In this document: positions 9,527 to 18,631 of the stretch, piece by piece
How positions within the stretch are numbered: the first letter of the stretch is position 1
How the letters are laid out: each line of letters begins with the position of its first letter
Assembly: GCA_937934135.1 (NCBI GenBank)
Contig: CALHAW010000018.1
Coordinates: 1-46,633 of the forward strand
DNA length: 46,633 nt
Reading direction: 5' to 3'
From: an uncultured Alphaproteobacteria bacterium
GTDB lineage: Bacteria > Pseudomonadota > Alphaproteobacteria > Micavibrionales > Micavibrionaceae
Notes under the pieces: generated by a model
The model's database searches: none
Seen by the model: the letters and a program-made list of their open reading frames with translations, nothing else
Told to the model about the DNA's origin: nothing
Made by a program: the position numbers and the translations under genes

Positions 9527-9802
9527 TTACTTGTTAACTGCTTCTTTAAGCTCTTTACCAGCTTTGAATTTAACGTTTTTAGACGCTTTAATTTTGATAG
9601 GCTCGCCTGTGCGTGGGTTACGACCAGTTGTCGCTGCACGTTTTGCTACAGTAAATGTACCGAAACCAACAAAGCGTGCGTCACCGCCTTTTTTAACTGT
9701 TTTAGTGATACCACCAAAAACAGCTTCAACAGCACGCTGCGCGTCTGCTTTTGTTGAATCTGTTTCTTTAGCAACGTGTTCAATAAGTTCTGCTTTATTC
9801 AT
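9527..9802 (-). CDS. hupB: HU family DNA-binding protein
   Basis: Histone-like nucleoid protein, 91 residues, forming a dimer that bends DNA. The pattern MNKAELIEHVA at the start, GFGTFTVAKRAATTGRNPRTGEPI across the beta-arm and the end KAGKELKEAVNK are diagnostic. The arm-tip Pro is present in GRNPRTG. It follows lon by about 150 bases, the usual order in alphaproteobacteria, and is followed by a terminator. Confidence 0.95.
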   Translation of the reverse strand: MNKAELIEHVAKETDSTKADAQRAVEAVFGGITKTVKKGGDARFVGFGTFTVAKRAATTGRNPRTGEPIKIKASKNVKFKAGKELKEAVNK

Positions 9803-9948
9803 AGGATAAGTCCTTCTTCTTTTTGTTTAAATAAAAATACTCTTCATAAAAGAGTTTACGGCGACAAGAATAAAGGCCACCTAATCGGCTTCAGCGCTTA
9901 TTCTGCAACGTCGTAACGATTCTAAGCTATGCCTATTTTTTAAAAGAC

Positions 9949-12363
9949 TCAATGATGAATCACATCTTTTCCCTTATTTTCTGCCGTTTCTGGGGGTATT
10001 TTCGCAGATTTAGCAGAATCTTCCTCTGAAATCGGCTCCGGCATCTTTAAAAGGGCGTGTAAAAGAACCTCTTCAATCGTTTCAACAGCAACAATTTCAA
10101 GATTCTTTTTTACCTTATCGGGAACATCCGCAAGGTCTTTTTCATTTTCTTGTGGGATTAATACTTTCTTTGTGCCACTTCTTAAAGCTGCCAAAAGTTT
10201 TTCTTTCAAACCACCAATCGCCGTGACATATCCCCGTAAATTAATTTCACCCGTCATTGCAATATCACGATGTATCGGAATATCCGTTAATGCAGAAATA
10301 ATCGCGGTTGTCATGGCCGCGCCAGCAGAGGGTCCATCTTTTGGCGTTGCCCCTTCAGGCACGTGAACGTGAATTGATTTTTCCTTTAGCTCATCAAACG
10401 GAATACCAAATTGATTGGCACGTGACTTAATTAACATCTCCGCCACGGTAATAGATTCACGCATAACATCTTTTAGATTACCTGTGGTTGTCACCTTGCC
10501 ATCTTTACCAGGCAATGTGACCGCTTCGATAGAAAGAATATCACCGCCAAATTGCGTATAAGCCAACCCCGTCACAACACCAATGCGGTCTTGTTCTTCA
10601 ACCGCACCAAAGCGGAATTTTTTTACGCCTGCAAATTTTTCCAATGCTTTTGGTGTAATAGAAATTGCTGATTTCCCTTTCATCAAAATATCTTTGATTG
10701 ATTTACGGCATAGATTTGCAATCTCACGCTCCAAATTACGCACGCCCGCTTCGCGGGTGTAATAACGGATTAGGTCCCGAATTGTATTATCACTAATTTT
10801 TAATTCATCTTTTTTAAGACCCGCAGCCTTTTTTTGTTTTTCAATTAAATGGCGCTTCACAATTTCCAGCTTCTCATCTTCTGTATAGCCAGAGATACGG
10901 ATGACTTCCATCCGATCAAGAAGCGGTTGCGGCATATTGAGCGAGTTTGCCGTGCAAATAAACATGACATCGGACAGATCATAATCCATCTCCATATAAT
11001 GATCATTAAATGTTGAATTTTGTTCTGGATCTAACACCTCTAATAAAGCGGATCCCGGATCACCGCGCATATCAGATGACATTTTGTCAACTTCATCCAA
11101 TAAAAAAAGCGGGTTTGATGTTTTGGCTTTTTTCATCCCTTGGATGATTTTACCCGGCATCGCCCCAATATAGGTTCTACGGTGACCACGAATCTCACTT
11201 TCATCACGCACACCGCCAAGGGACACACGCACAAATTTACGGTTTGTCGCCCGCGCAATGGAACTGCCCAAAGAAGTTTTTCCAACGCCCGGCGGCCCAA
11301 CCAAACAAAGGATAGGCCCTTTCACTTTATTCGTCCGTTGTTGCACGGCCAGATATTCAAGAATACGTTCTTTAACTTTTTCTAATCCGTAATGATCTTT
11401 ATCAAGAACTTTCAGTGCTTGTTTAATATCTTTATGAACACGAGAGCGTTTATTCCACGGCACACCAACAATCCAATCAAGATAATTCCGCACTACTGTT
11501 GCTTCGGCAGACATCGGACTCATTTGACGAAGTTTTTTCAATTCCGTCGTCGCTTTTTCTTTAGCTTCTTTTGACAGTTTGGTTTCTTTAATTTTCTTTT
11601 CTAATTCACCAAGCTCATCAAGCCCCTCTTCTCCATCACCCAGCTCTTTTTGAATGGCCTTCATTTGTTCGTTCAAATAATATTCGCGTTGGGTTTTTTC
11701 CATTTGGCGTTTAACACGGTTACGCACGCGTTTTTCAACTTGAAGCAGGCCAATCTCACCCTCCATATACCCATAAATTTTTTCAAGACGGTCAGGAATT
11801 GTTTTTAGCTCTAACAATTCTTGTTTTTCATCAATCTTTAAACTTAAATGTGAGGCAACCGTATCCGCCATCTTCTGCACATCATCAATTTGATTAATCG
11901 ACACCAACACTTCAGGCGGAATTTTTTTGTTCAATTTTACGTACTGTTCAAATTGTGAAATAACTGCGCGCGATAACGCTTCGGTTTCTTCATCAACTGT
12001 TTCATCTTCATCCAGCAAAACGGCTTCCGCTTCGATATAATCGCCATCTTCAATATATTTTTTAACGACGTGGCGCTTACCGCCCTCAACCAAAACTTTA
12101 ACTGTGCCATCAGGTAATTTTAACAGTTGTAGGATATTTCCAATCGTTCCCACTTCATAAAGGTCTTCACCGGCAGGATTATCATCAGATGGTGATTTTT
12201 GCGTCATCAGAAGAATTTGTTTGTCTTCTTCCATAACCTGTTCAAGCGCTTTAACAGATTTTTCACGCCCCACAAAAAGCGGCACAATCATATGTGGAAA
12301 CACTACAATATCGCGCAATGGTAAGACGGCAAATTTTTTATTTTGGGAAGATTTCGTCAACAT
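9949..12363 (-). CDS. lon: ATP-dependent protease Lon
   Basis: AAA+ serine protease of the cytosol, 804 residues. Domains in order: N-terminal substrate-binding domain (about 12-205), coiled-coil region (about 210-290), AAA+ module with Walker A GPPGVGKTS and Walker B-like PLFLLDEVDK, and the peptidase domain with catalytic Ser near 679 (PKDGPSAGAA) and Lys near 720 (GGLKEKLLAA). The acidic/Lys-rich C-terminal tail after residue 775 is variable. It lies downstream of clpP with a 156-base gap; clpX, which normally separates them, is missing here. Confidence 0.97.
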   Translation of the reverse strand: MLTKSSQNKKFAVLPLRDIVVFPHMIVPLFVGREKSVKALEQVMEEDKQILLMTQKSPSDDNPAGEDLYEVGTIGNILQLLKLPDGTVKVLVEGGKRHVVKKYIEDGDYIEAEAVLLDEDETVDEETEALSRAVISQFEQYVKLNKKIPPEVLVSINQIDDVQKMADTVASHLSLKIDEKQELLELKTIPDRLEKIYGYMEGEIGLLQVEKRVRNRVKRQMEKTQREYYLNEQMKAIQKELGDGEEGLDELGELEKKIKETKLSKEAKEKATTELKKLRQMSPMSAEATVVRNYLDWIVGVPWNKRSRVHKDIKQALKVLDKDHYGLEKVKERILEYLAVQQRTNKVKGPILCLVGPPGVGKTSLGSSIARATNRKFVRVSLGGVRDESEIRGHRRTYIGAMPGKIIQGMKKAKTSNPLFLLDEVDKMSSDMRGDPGSALLEVLDPEQNSTFNDHYMEMDYDLSDVMFICTANSLNMPQPLLDRMEVIRISGYTEDEKLEIVKRHLIEKQKKAAGLKKDELKISDNTIRDLIRYYTREAGVRNLEREIANLCRKSIKDILMKGKSAISITPKALEKFAGVKKFRFGAVEEQDRIGVVTGLAYTQFGGDILSIEAVTLPGKDGKVTTTGNLKDVMRESITVAEMLIKSRANQFGIPFDELKEKSIHVHVPEGATPKDGPSAGAAMTTAIISALTDIPIHRDIAMTGEINLRGYVTAIGGLKEKLLAALRSGTKKVLIPQENEKDLADVPDKVKKNLEIVAVETIEEVLLHALLKMPEPISEEDSAKSAKIPPETAENKGKDVIHH

Positions 12364-12519
12364 TCAGTCTCTTTCGGTAAACGCGGCAACGCGTTCATTT
12401 ATATTCGGTAATATACTATTTAAAGTAACAAACCTTTATATTTCGTTACGATAACAGAAGCAATTATGATTTAAAAACCACGTCTTTAGACATAATAACG
12501 GCAAATACTGCCTAATATC

Positions 12520-13170
12520 TTATTTTTTCTTGTCTTTTTCGTCGCTGGTAGCGGCAGAATGATGCTCTACCACTTTATCAATCAAACCAAATTTCTGTGC
12601 TTCTGCTGCAGACATAAAATTATCACGATCCATTGATTTCTCAATATCAGCTAATTTCTTGCCTGTATGATTCACATAAATATCATTCAACATTGCTTTC
12701 ATACGCAAGATTTCACGCGCCTGAATTTCAATGTCAGATGCCTGCCCTTGTGCGCCGCCCAATGGTTGGTGAATCATAATACGTGCATGGGGTAACGCAT
12801 AACGCTTGCCCTTTGCACCCGCAGTCAAAAGTAAGGAACCCATGGACGCGGCCTGACCAATACAAACCGTAGACACATCAGGCTTAATATATTGCATCGT
12901 GTCATACATCGCCATCCCTGACGTCACAACGCCGCCCGGGGAGTTAATGTAGAAAGAGATGTCTTTATCTGGATTTTCAGATTCAAGGAACAAAAGCTGC
13001 GCGCAAATCAGGCTGGATACATAATCATTCACTTCCCCTGTAAGAAAGATAATACGCTCTTTTAAAAGACGAGAGAAAATATCAAACGCGCGCTCTCCCC
13101 GATTTGTCTGCTCAATCACAGTGGGAATAAGGTGGGAGTTATATAGTTCTAATGGGTCGCGCTCAGTCAT
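12520..13170 (-). CDS. clpP: ATP-dependent Clp protease proteolytic subunit
   Basis: Serine peptidase forming the barrel used by ClpX or ClpA, 216 residues. Catalytic Ser109 (GQAASMGS), His134 ([11 protein letters not shown]) and the Asp-containing DRDNF stretch are present. A short charged C-terminal tail (DEKDKKK) is the only variable part. Trigger factor normally lies directly upstream; here a divergent HTH gene intervenes. No clpX follows. Confidence 0.97.
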   Translation of the reverse strand: MTERDPLELYNSHLIPTVIEQTNRGERAFDIFSRLLKERIIFLTGEVNDYVSSLICAQLLFLESENPDKDISFYINSPGGVVTSGMAMYDTMQYIKPDVSTVCIGQAASMGSLLLTAGAKGKRYALPHARIMIHQPLGGAQGQASDIEIQAREILRMKAMLNDIYVNHTGKKLADIEKSMDRDNFMSAAEAQKFGLIDKVVEHHSAATSDEKDKKK

Positions 13171-13271
13171 GAAAGTCTCTCTATCTTAAGAATATGAATC
13201 AATAAGATAAACCGTAGCGCGGGACAACAATGAGTTCAAGCAGAGGATAATAAGCATAGACATTAATCCTA

Positions 13272-13300
13272 TTGACAGAATCACTAGTTTTTCATAAAAG
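13272..13300 (+). promoter_or_regulatory. possible promoter of the HTH gene
   Basis: A perfect TTGACA at 13272-13277 is followed after 16-17 bases by ATAAAA/TAAAAG, a fair -10. The predicted transcription start would fall at or within a base or two of the ATG at 13307, which would make the message leaderless. Only a weak purine stretch lies before the ATG. Confidence 0.35.
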
Positions 13301-13306
13301 AAACGT

Positions 13307-13783
13307 ATGAAAGAGCAATTTACACTCACAAGCATTCCTGAATTAGGCACAAAACTTAACGAAGACGTTATTTCTGCTATAAAAACTGGAATAGAATCTA
13401 AAAACTACTCAAAAGCAAATTTAGCTAAAGATCTCGATATCTCACGAGCCGCGCTATATAAGAAATTAGGCCAAAAAAGCCGTTGGAAAACTCAAGAATT
13501 AAAGATTATTTTTGAAAAACTAAATATTAATTACTCAAGTGATATTATTAAAGAAGCATCACCGCTTCGCAACTCTCAAATTGGAGAATTAGTCACACTC
13601 ATTTCTCAGATGACAGAAAAACAAGTCAATATATTATTAAAAAATATAAAATCAGGTATCGCTTTAATCGAAGAACCTGAATGGTTACGAGATACAACTC
13701 CAGAAGCAAGAAAAGCTATAGAAGATTATGCTCAATACCCTCTGTTAAGAAATACTGATAAATCACCTAAACTAGAAAAGTGA
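13307..13783 (+). CDS. small HTH DNA-binding protein, possibly antitoxin-like
   Basis: 158 residues. A helix-turn-helix of the lambda-repressor/HigA-like type is visible around residues 36-70, in the segment SKANLAKDLDISRAALYKKLG, split by the turn. The first 30 residues (LNEDVISAIKTGIES) resemble the N-terminus of small Xre-type antitoxins with an addiction-module DNA-binding domain. The C-terminal half is helical and unrecognised. No toxin-like partner gene is next to it. It is AT-richer than its neighbours and opposite in strand to clpP and tig, suggesting a late insertion. It is probably a transcription regulator of unknown target. Confidence 0.65.
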   Translation: MKEQFTLTSIPELGTKLNEDVISAIKTGIESKNYSKANLAKDLDISRAALYKKLGQKSRWKTQELKIIFEKLNINYSSDIIKEASPLRNSQIGELVTLISQMTEKQVNILLKNIKSGIALIEEPEWLRDTTPEARKAIEDYAQYPLLRNTDKSPKLEK

Positions 13784-13851
13784 AATATATAACTAAAACC
13801 TACAAATTATTTCTTATCGCTTCAAAAAATTCCAAAAGCACAACAATCATT

Positions 13852-15252
13852 CTACTTCTTCGCTGATTTCTTCGCAGCTTTTTTAGAAGCCTTTTTTGCG
13901 GCTTTCTTGGTCGTCTTCTTTGCTTTCTTTGGCTTATCTTCTTCGTTTTCGGCCATCAATTCCTCGATTGAGACTTCTTTTTCAGCGATTTCGGCGTCCG
14001 CAAAGATCAGATCCACCACTTTATCTTCAAATAATGGGGCGCGAAGGCCTTCCATCGCTTGTGGGTTTTTCTGATACAGGTCAAAAATCTGCTTTTCTTG
14101 CCCCGGGTATTTCTGCGCTTCAGAAATGACAGCGCCCTGAAGTTCTTGATCATTCACTTGAACGTTATTTTGTTGACCAATTTCTGCCAAAACAAGTCCC
14201 AAACGCACGCGGCGCTCAGAAATCATATCAAGCTCTTCTTTTTCCTCATCGGAAAGCGCCTCCGCTTCAGGGTTTGCTTTACGTTCTTGCTCTATCTGGT
14301 TGGTAATTAACTCTAATTCCGCTTCAACCATCCCCTTCGGTACTTCGAACTTATGACCATCATCAAGCTGATCAAGAAGCGAACGCTTCATTTTCATCCG
14401 TGTTTGGTTGTTATAATCACTGGCAAGCTGGTGTTTGACGGCATCCCGCAGGGCTTGTTCATCATCAAAGCCCATTTCTTTGGCAAACTCATCATTAACA
14501 ACGGCAGCTGTTGCTTCATGAATTTCATGAATTTTTACGTCAAAGATTGCTTCGCGTCCCGCCAGCTCTTTCGCACCATAATTTTCAGGGAAATCAACTT
14601 TAACCTCAACATCGGCACCAATTTTCTTGCCAATTAATTGATCTTCAAAGCCAGGGATAAACTGCCCGCTACCCAATTCTAACTTATGCCCTTCGGCTTT
14701 CATGCCTTCATGGTGGACATCATCATCTGCGGTACGACCATCAAAATCCATAACGACAAAATCACCTTTTTTCGTCGCACGATCGCCTTCAATTTTTTTA
14801 CTGCCTTTATGATGTTCTGTAATACGGCCAAGGGCTTCATCAATATCTTTATCTTCAATCTTTGCGATTGGTTTTTCGATTTTTAAGCCTTTAAGGTCCA
14901 TCACATCAAAATCAGGAAGAATATCAACCTTCATTGAATAAGTGAGATCTTTACCTTCATCAAATTCTTTAACTTCAATCTTTGGTTGACCTGCAGGGCG
15001 TAACTTTTTGTCTTCAATCACTTTTGCCGTTGAATCATTCACCGCTAATTCAAGCACTTCGCCCATGACGGCGCGGCCATAACGCTTTTTAAGCATATCC
15101 ATTGGTACTTTACCGGGGCGGAAACCCTGAATTTTTGCTGTCTTGCCAACTTCAACCAAACGGCTTTCAACATGTTGTTCAATTTCATTCGCAGGAACAG
15201 TCACTTCTAATTCACGTGATAGGCCTTCTGAGCTGATTTCTTTAACTTGCAT
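13852..15252 (-). CDS. tig: trigger factor with Lys-rich C-terminal tail
   Basis: Ribosome-associated chaperone with peptidyl-prolyl isomerase domain. The start MQVKEIS at ATG 15252 was preferred over a TTG six codons upstream. The ribosome-docking motif GFRPGKVP is near residues 42-49, the FKBP-type domain around 155-240 (GDFVVMDFDGRT, PGFEDQLIGK) and the helical C-terminal chaperone domain after that. The family usually ends near residue 430-450. Here a run of repeated KKA(T/S)KK units forms a strongly basic, histone-H1-like tail in the last 25 or so residues. Upstream are tRNA-Leu and tRNA-His. Confidence 0.95.
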   Translation of the reverse strand: MQVKEISSEGLSRELEVTVPANEIEQHVESRLVEVGKTAKIQGFRPGKVPMDMLKKRYGRAVMGEVLELAVNDSTAKVIEDKKLRPAGQPKIEVKEFDEGKDLTYSMKVDILPDFDVMDLKGLKIEKPIAKIEDKDIDEALGRITEHHKGSKKIEGDRATKKGDFVVMDFDGRTADDDVHHEGMKAEGHKLELGSGQFIPGFEDQLIGKKIGADVEVKVDFPENYGAKELAGREAIFDVKIHEIHEATAAVVNDEFAKEMGFDDEQALRDAVKHQLASDYNNQTRMKMKRSLLDQLDDGHKFEVPKGMVEAELELITNQIEQERKANPEAEALSDEEKEELDMISERRVRLGLVLAEIGQQNNVQVNDQELQGAVISEAQKYPGQEKQIFDLYQKNPQAMEGLRAPLFEDKVVDLIFADAEIAEKEVSIEELMAENEEDKPKKAKKTTKKAAKKASKKAAKKSAKK

Positions 15253-15349
15253 AATCTTACTATCTTTCAATGTTACTGCCCGCTATCGCTTAAGGCTGAT
15301 CTATTTAAGGCCTCTTCACGCCTGTGCGCTTCAAGACTTTTTAATTAAA

Positions 15350-15434
15350 TGGTGCGGGTGAAGGGACTTGAACCCCCACATCCTAAGATACCAGAACCTA
15401 AATCTGGCGCGTCTACCAATTCCGCCACACCCGC
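15350..15434 (-). tRNA. tRNA-Leu (TAG)
   Basis: On the minus strand an 85-base class II tRNA begins GCGGGTGTGGCGGAATTGG. The anticodon stem CCAGA/TCTGG encloses TTTAGGT, anticodon TAG. It has a long variable arm and encoded CCA. The acceptor GCGGGTG pairs with CACCCGC. Confidence 0.96.
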
Positions 15435-15515
15435 ATGATGTGTATTACTACCGTAATTCTTATTAATTACGAGGCTTTTTAACGTAAAGCACGTCTAAAG
15501 CCAAGAAAATAAAAA

Positions 15516-15591
15516 TGGGGCGACTGACGGGATTCGAACCCGCGACCACTCGGACCACAACCGAGGGCTCTACCGCTGAGCTACAGTCGCC
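15516..15591 (-). tRNA. tRNA-His (GTG)
   Basis: On the minus strand it begins GGCGACTGTAGCTCAGCGG, including the extra G at position -1 that is paired with discriminator C, the histidine identity mark. The anticodon stem CTCGG/CCGAG encloses TTGTGGT, anticodon GTG. CCA is encoded. 76 bases. Confidence 0.96.
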
Positions 15592-15854
15592 ACATGAAAA
15601 AATCGTCATACCCGTAAACGGGCGGACACCATCATCATCGCCCTTAATATATAAGTGCATTTTGATAATGAGGACTTAATTACATCGAAACCAATTTAAT
15701 CGCAAGTTTTTTGAATAGTTTGGATAAAATGCAACAAAAGCTATGGACGCATGATTTTTTGAGTGATAATAATTCTATCTATTCGTATTTTGCATGCATA
15801 CCTTGCATTTTTCGAATATATACGTAAGCAACCATAACAGGAGTAATAGAGGCA

Positions 15855-17285
15855 ATGCCCGATAATACAATTTCATTCAAAAGTCATTCCGATTTTAAAA
15901 AATTTACTGATGAGCATGATGTTCAGTTCGTTGGTTTTGAGTTCACTGACCCCCGCGGCAAATTACAACATACAGACCAACATATAAGTACCGTTGACAA
16001 AGATATGTTTGAAGACGGCGTGATGATTGATGGATCTTCTATCGCAGGATGGAAAGCCATTAACGAATCAGACATGTGCCTTGTGCCTGATTGGGGTAAA
16101 TGTTTCCTTGACCCCTTTGCAGCGCAGCCAACATTAAAAGTCTTTTGCACAATCAAAGACCCAATGAGCGGTAAAGGATATGAAAGATGCCCCCGTAACA
16201 TTGCCAAAAAAGCAGAAGAATATGTGAAAAGCGCTGGATATGGTGATACCGCCTATTTCGGTCCTGAAGCAGAGTTCTTTGTTTTTGATGACGTCAAGAT
16301 GGCCGCCAATATGAATGAAGTGTCTTATAAAATTGATTCGACCGAAGGCCCTTATAATAGCAACACGGATTATGCCGAAGGCAACACTGGTCACCGCCCC
16401 GGCGTGAAAGGCGGATATTTCCCTGAAGGACCAATCGATAGCGGCTCTGACCTGCGTGCGGAAATGGTAACCGTGATGGATGCAATGGGTGTTCCCGTTG
16501 AAAAACATCACCATGAAGTCGCTCCATCACAACATGAGCTTGGAATTTTCTTTGAAACACTTGTGACTTGCGCAGACAATATGCAGCTTTATAAATATGC
16601 GGTTCATAATGTGGCGCATATCTATGGCAAAACAGCAACCTTCCTGCCCAAACCTGTTTATGGTGATAACGGATCAGGCATGCATGTGCATCAATCACTT
16701 TGGAATGGCGGTAAGCCACTTTTTGCAGGCGATAAATATGCGGGACTTTCTGATAACGCGCTTTACTATATTGGCGGTATCATTAAGCATGCAAAGGCCT
16801 TAAACGCCTTCACTAACCCGTCCACAAACAGCTATAAGCGTTTAGTACCGGGGTATGAAGCCCCTGTCCTTCTGGCCTATTCTGCGCGTAACCGTTCTGC
16901 CTCTTGCCGTATTCCGTATGGTGAATCACCAAAGGCAAAACGTGTTGAAGTCCGCTTCCCTGATGCGACGGCCAATCCTTATTTGGCATTCTCTGCCATG
17001 CTTATGGCTGGCCTTGATGGGATTGATAATAAAATTCACCCCGGTGAGGCGATGGATAAAGATCTTTATGATCTTCCTGCAGATGAGTTGGCAGAAATTC
17101 CAACAGTATGTGGCTCGCTCCGTGAGGCGCTCGATGCATTAAAAGAGAATCATGCCTTCCTTACAAAAGGCGATGTGTTCACAGAAGATGCCATTCACGC
17201 CTACATTGATTTAAAAATGGAAGAGGTATTGAGGTACGAAACAATGCCGCATCCTATTGAGTTCTTGATGTATTATTCAGCTTAA
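15855..17285 (+). CDS. glnA: glutamine synthetase type I
   Basis: ATP-dependent condensation of glutamate and ammonia, 476 residues. Signatures seen: [18 protein letters not shown], the metal/glutamate motifs [11 protein letters not shown] and [12 protein letters not shown], the ATP motif [16 protein letters not shown], and the adenylylation loop with the target Tyr in [12 protein letters not shown] near residue 403. The enzyme is therefore probably regulated by GlnE-type adenylylation. The ribosome-binding site AGAGG lies just before the ATG. No glnB-type PII gene is beside it, unlike many alphaproteobacteria. A terminator follows, so it appears monocistronic. Confidence 0.97.
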   Translation: MPDNTISFKSHSDFKKFTDEHDVQFVGFEFTDPRGKLQHTDQHISTVDKDMFEDGVMIDGSSIAGWKAINESDMCLVPDWGKCFLDPFAAQPTLKVFCTIKDPMSGKGYERCPRNIAKKAEEYVKSAGYGDTAYFGPEAEFFVFDDVKMAANMNEVSYKIDSTEGPYNSNTDYAEGNTGHRPGVKGGYFPEGPIDSGSDLRAEMVTVMDAMGVPVEKHHHEVAPSQHELGIFFETLVTCADNMQLYKYAVHNVAHIYGKTATFLPKPVYGDNGSGMHVHQSLWNGGKPLFAGDKYAGLSDNALYYIGGIIKHAKALNAFTNPSTNSYKRLVPGYEAPVLLAYSARNRSASCRIPYGESPKAKRVEVRFPDATANPYLAFSAMLMAGLDGIDNKIHPGEAMDKDLYDLPADELAEIPTVCGSLREALDALKENHAFLTKGDVFTEDAIHAYIDLKMEEVLRYETMPHPIEFLMYYSA

Positions 17286-17306
17286 GCAGCGCTATCAAAA
17301 GAAATT

Positions 17307-17337
17307 AAAAAGTCGGAGAGAAATCTCCGGCTTTTTT
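17307..17337. terminator. bidirectional terminator between glnA and 17349-18524 gene
   Basis: AGTCGGAGA and TCTCCGGCT form a 9-bp stem (one wobble) around a GAAA loop, with T-runs on both strands. It serves the convergent genes on either side. Confidence 0.85.
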
Positions 17338-17348
17338 ATATGCGTGTT

Positions 17349-18524
17349 TTACTTTGTGATTTTAAAATCTTCTTTAGCGTAGAATTTATAGTAATTCACA
17401 TCACCATCATAACGGCGCATCCCACGAAGCAGTAATTTATACGCTTCAATATTACGCGCCCACGTATAAAATTCTTCTGTTCTGGCTGGCGTTAAAAGTG
17501 AGATCACGTAAATATATTCAGTACCTTCCAACACGGACACCCATAATTCATAATCAATCATATGGGCAACCGCAGGGTCCATAGAATAAACCTGCGTAAT
17601 GCCAAAATGCATATCTGAGTGAAAATTAAGCTTTGGCTGTTCTAAAAATGCGCCCAGTTTATAGTTCTCAATCTCCAATTTTTCTTTATAGAGATTAATT
17701 TCATTGGCGCGCGTTGTGTCTGTGATTCTATTGGCCAAATAAATATTCATTTGACCATCTAATTTACCAATCTGGGTAGAGTGATAAAGCATCGCGCGCA
17801 TTCGGTCGATGGACTTCACATAGGGGGCATTTAATTTCCATGACACGGGATATTCAAAAAAGGATTGATCTAAAAATGCATGAAGTTCTAATTTTTCAAC
17901 GCCCGTTACTTGGCGGTTTGTAAGTTTAAATGAATTAATAACCTGCGCCTGTAAAACCCGCTCTTCTTGATAAAGCTCTTGCGGTAAATAATAATGCGCC
18001 ATCACCATACGTGAACCATTAATGATCGCTTTAACCCGCACAATATAGGTAATGTCCCCTTTAATATCTAAATAAATTGCCTCAACGGTACGTTCATCTT
18101 CTGCGCCGACTTGTTCTAAAGTAAACCCCTTATTGATCACATAATTAATAAACCAGTTCCGCGCACCAATTTCATAAGTTAATTCGGCAACCTCCAGTTC
18201 AAAAAAACTGCGTAGATGTTGATTCGGGGGACTGACATATCGCGCTACCGTTCCTAAAATATTTTGTGTTGGGCCCGATATAGATTTTGTTTGCTCAGAT
18301 AGTTCAGCTAAATTCTCACTCCATTCATTAGGCAATCGAACGTTAAAGGCCAAAAATTCATCACCATATGGCGTCACATCTTCCATACGGGTTTTGGTTT
18401 TAAATTCTTCTTCAGGCAGAAATTCAACCACCGTCAAAGGCTTGACCTTATCAAGGTCAATTCCCACAGTTGCCTGCACAAAGACAGGCCAAAAAACAAA
18501 ACAAATAATCAAAAAATATTGCAT
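17349..18524 (-). CDS. unknown exported protein with two related domains
   Basis: 391 residues; family not recognised. A short signal peptide is visible (hydrophobic residues 3-16, cleavage near VQA). The mature protein seems to hold two similar halves. Residues about 50-200 begin FNVRLPNEW and end YIVRVKAIINGS. Residues about 220-385 begin FFEYPVSWKL and end YIYVISLLTPARTEEF. The alternation resembles the Mog1/PsbP-like or DUF1795 fold found in small periplasmic or lipoprotein modules, but this is a by-eye guess. Predicted location is the periplasm. It stands between glnA (convergent) and parE (divergent), so it is its own transcription unit. Confidence 0.65.
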   Translation of the reverse strand: MQYFLIICFVFWPVFVQATVGIDLDKVKPLTVVEFLPEEEFKTKTRMEDVTPYGDEFLAFNVRLPNEWSENLAELSEQTKSISGPTQNILGTVARYVSPPNQHLRSFFELEVAELTYEIGARNWFINYVINKGFTLEQVGAEDERTVEAIYLDIKGDITYIVRVKAIINGSRMVMAHYYLPQELYQEERVLQAQVINSFKLTNRQVTGVEKLELHAFLDQSFFEYPVSWKLNAPYVKSIDRMRAMLYHSTQIGKLDGQMNIYLANRITDTTRANEINLYKEKLEIENYKLGAFLEQPKLNFHSDMHFGITQVYSMDPAVAHMIDYELWVSVLEGTEYIYVISLLTPARTEEFYTWARNIEAYKLLLRGMRRYDGDVNYYKFYAKEDFKITK

Positions 18525-18631
18525 ATCTTTATATTATACCTGTTTTGATTAGATAAAAGACAATACTTATCTGTTATTCCTTTATTTTTTAAGGTTTTCA
18601 AAACCACTCCATTTCCTTTAATAATAAGAGC

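Noticed and set aside
15795-15820. Possible sigma-54 promoter upstream of glnA (TTGCATGCATACCTTGCA)
   Set aside because: It has TTGCA in the -12 part but lacks the invariant GG of the -24 element, so it is not supported.
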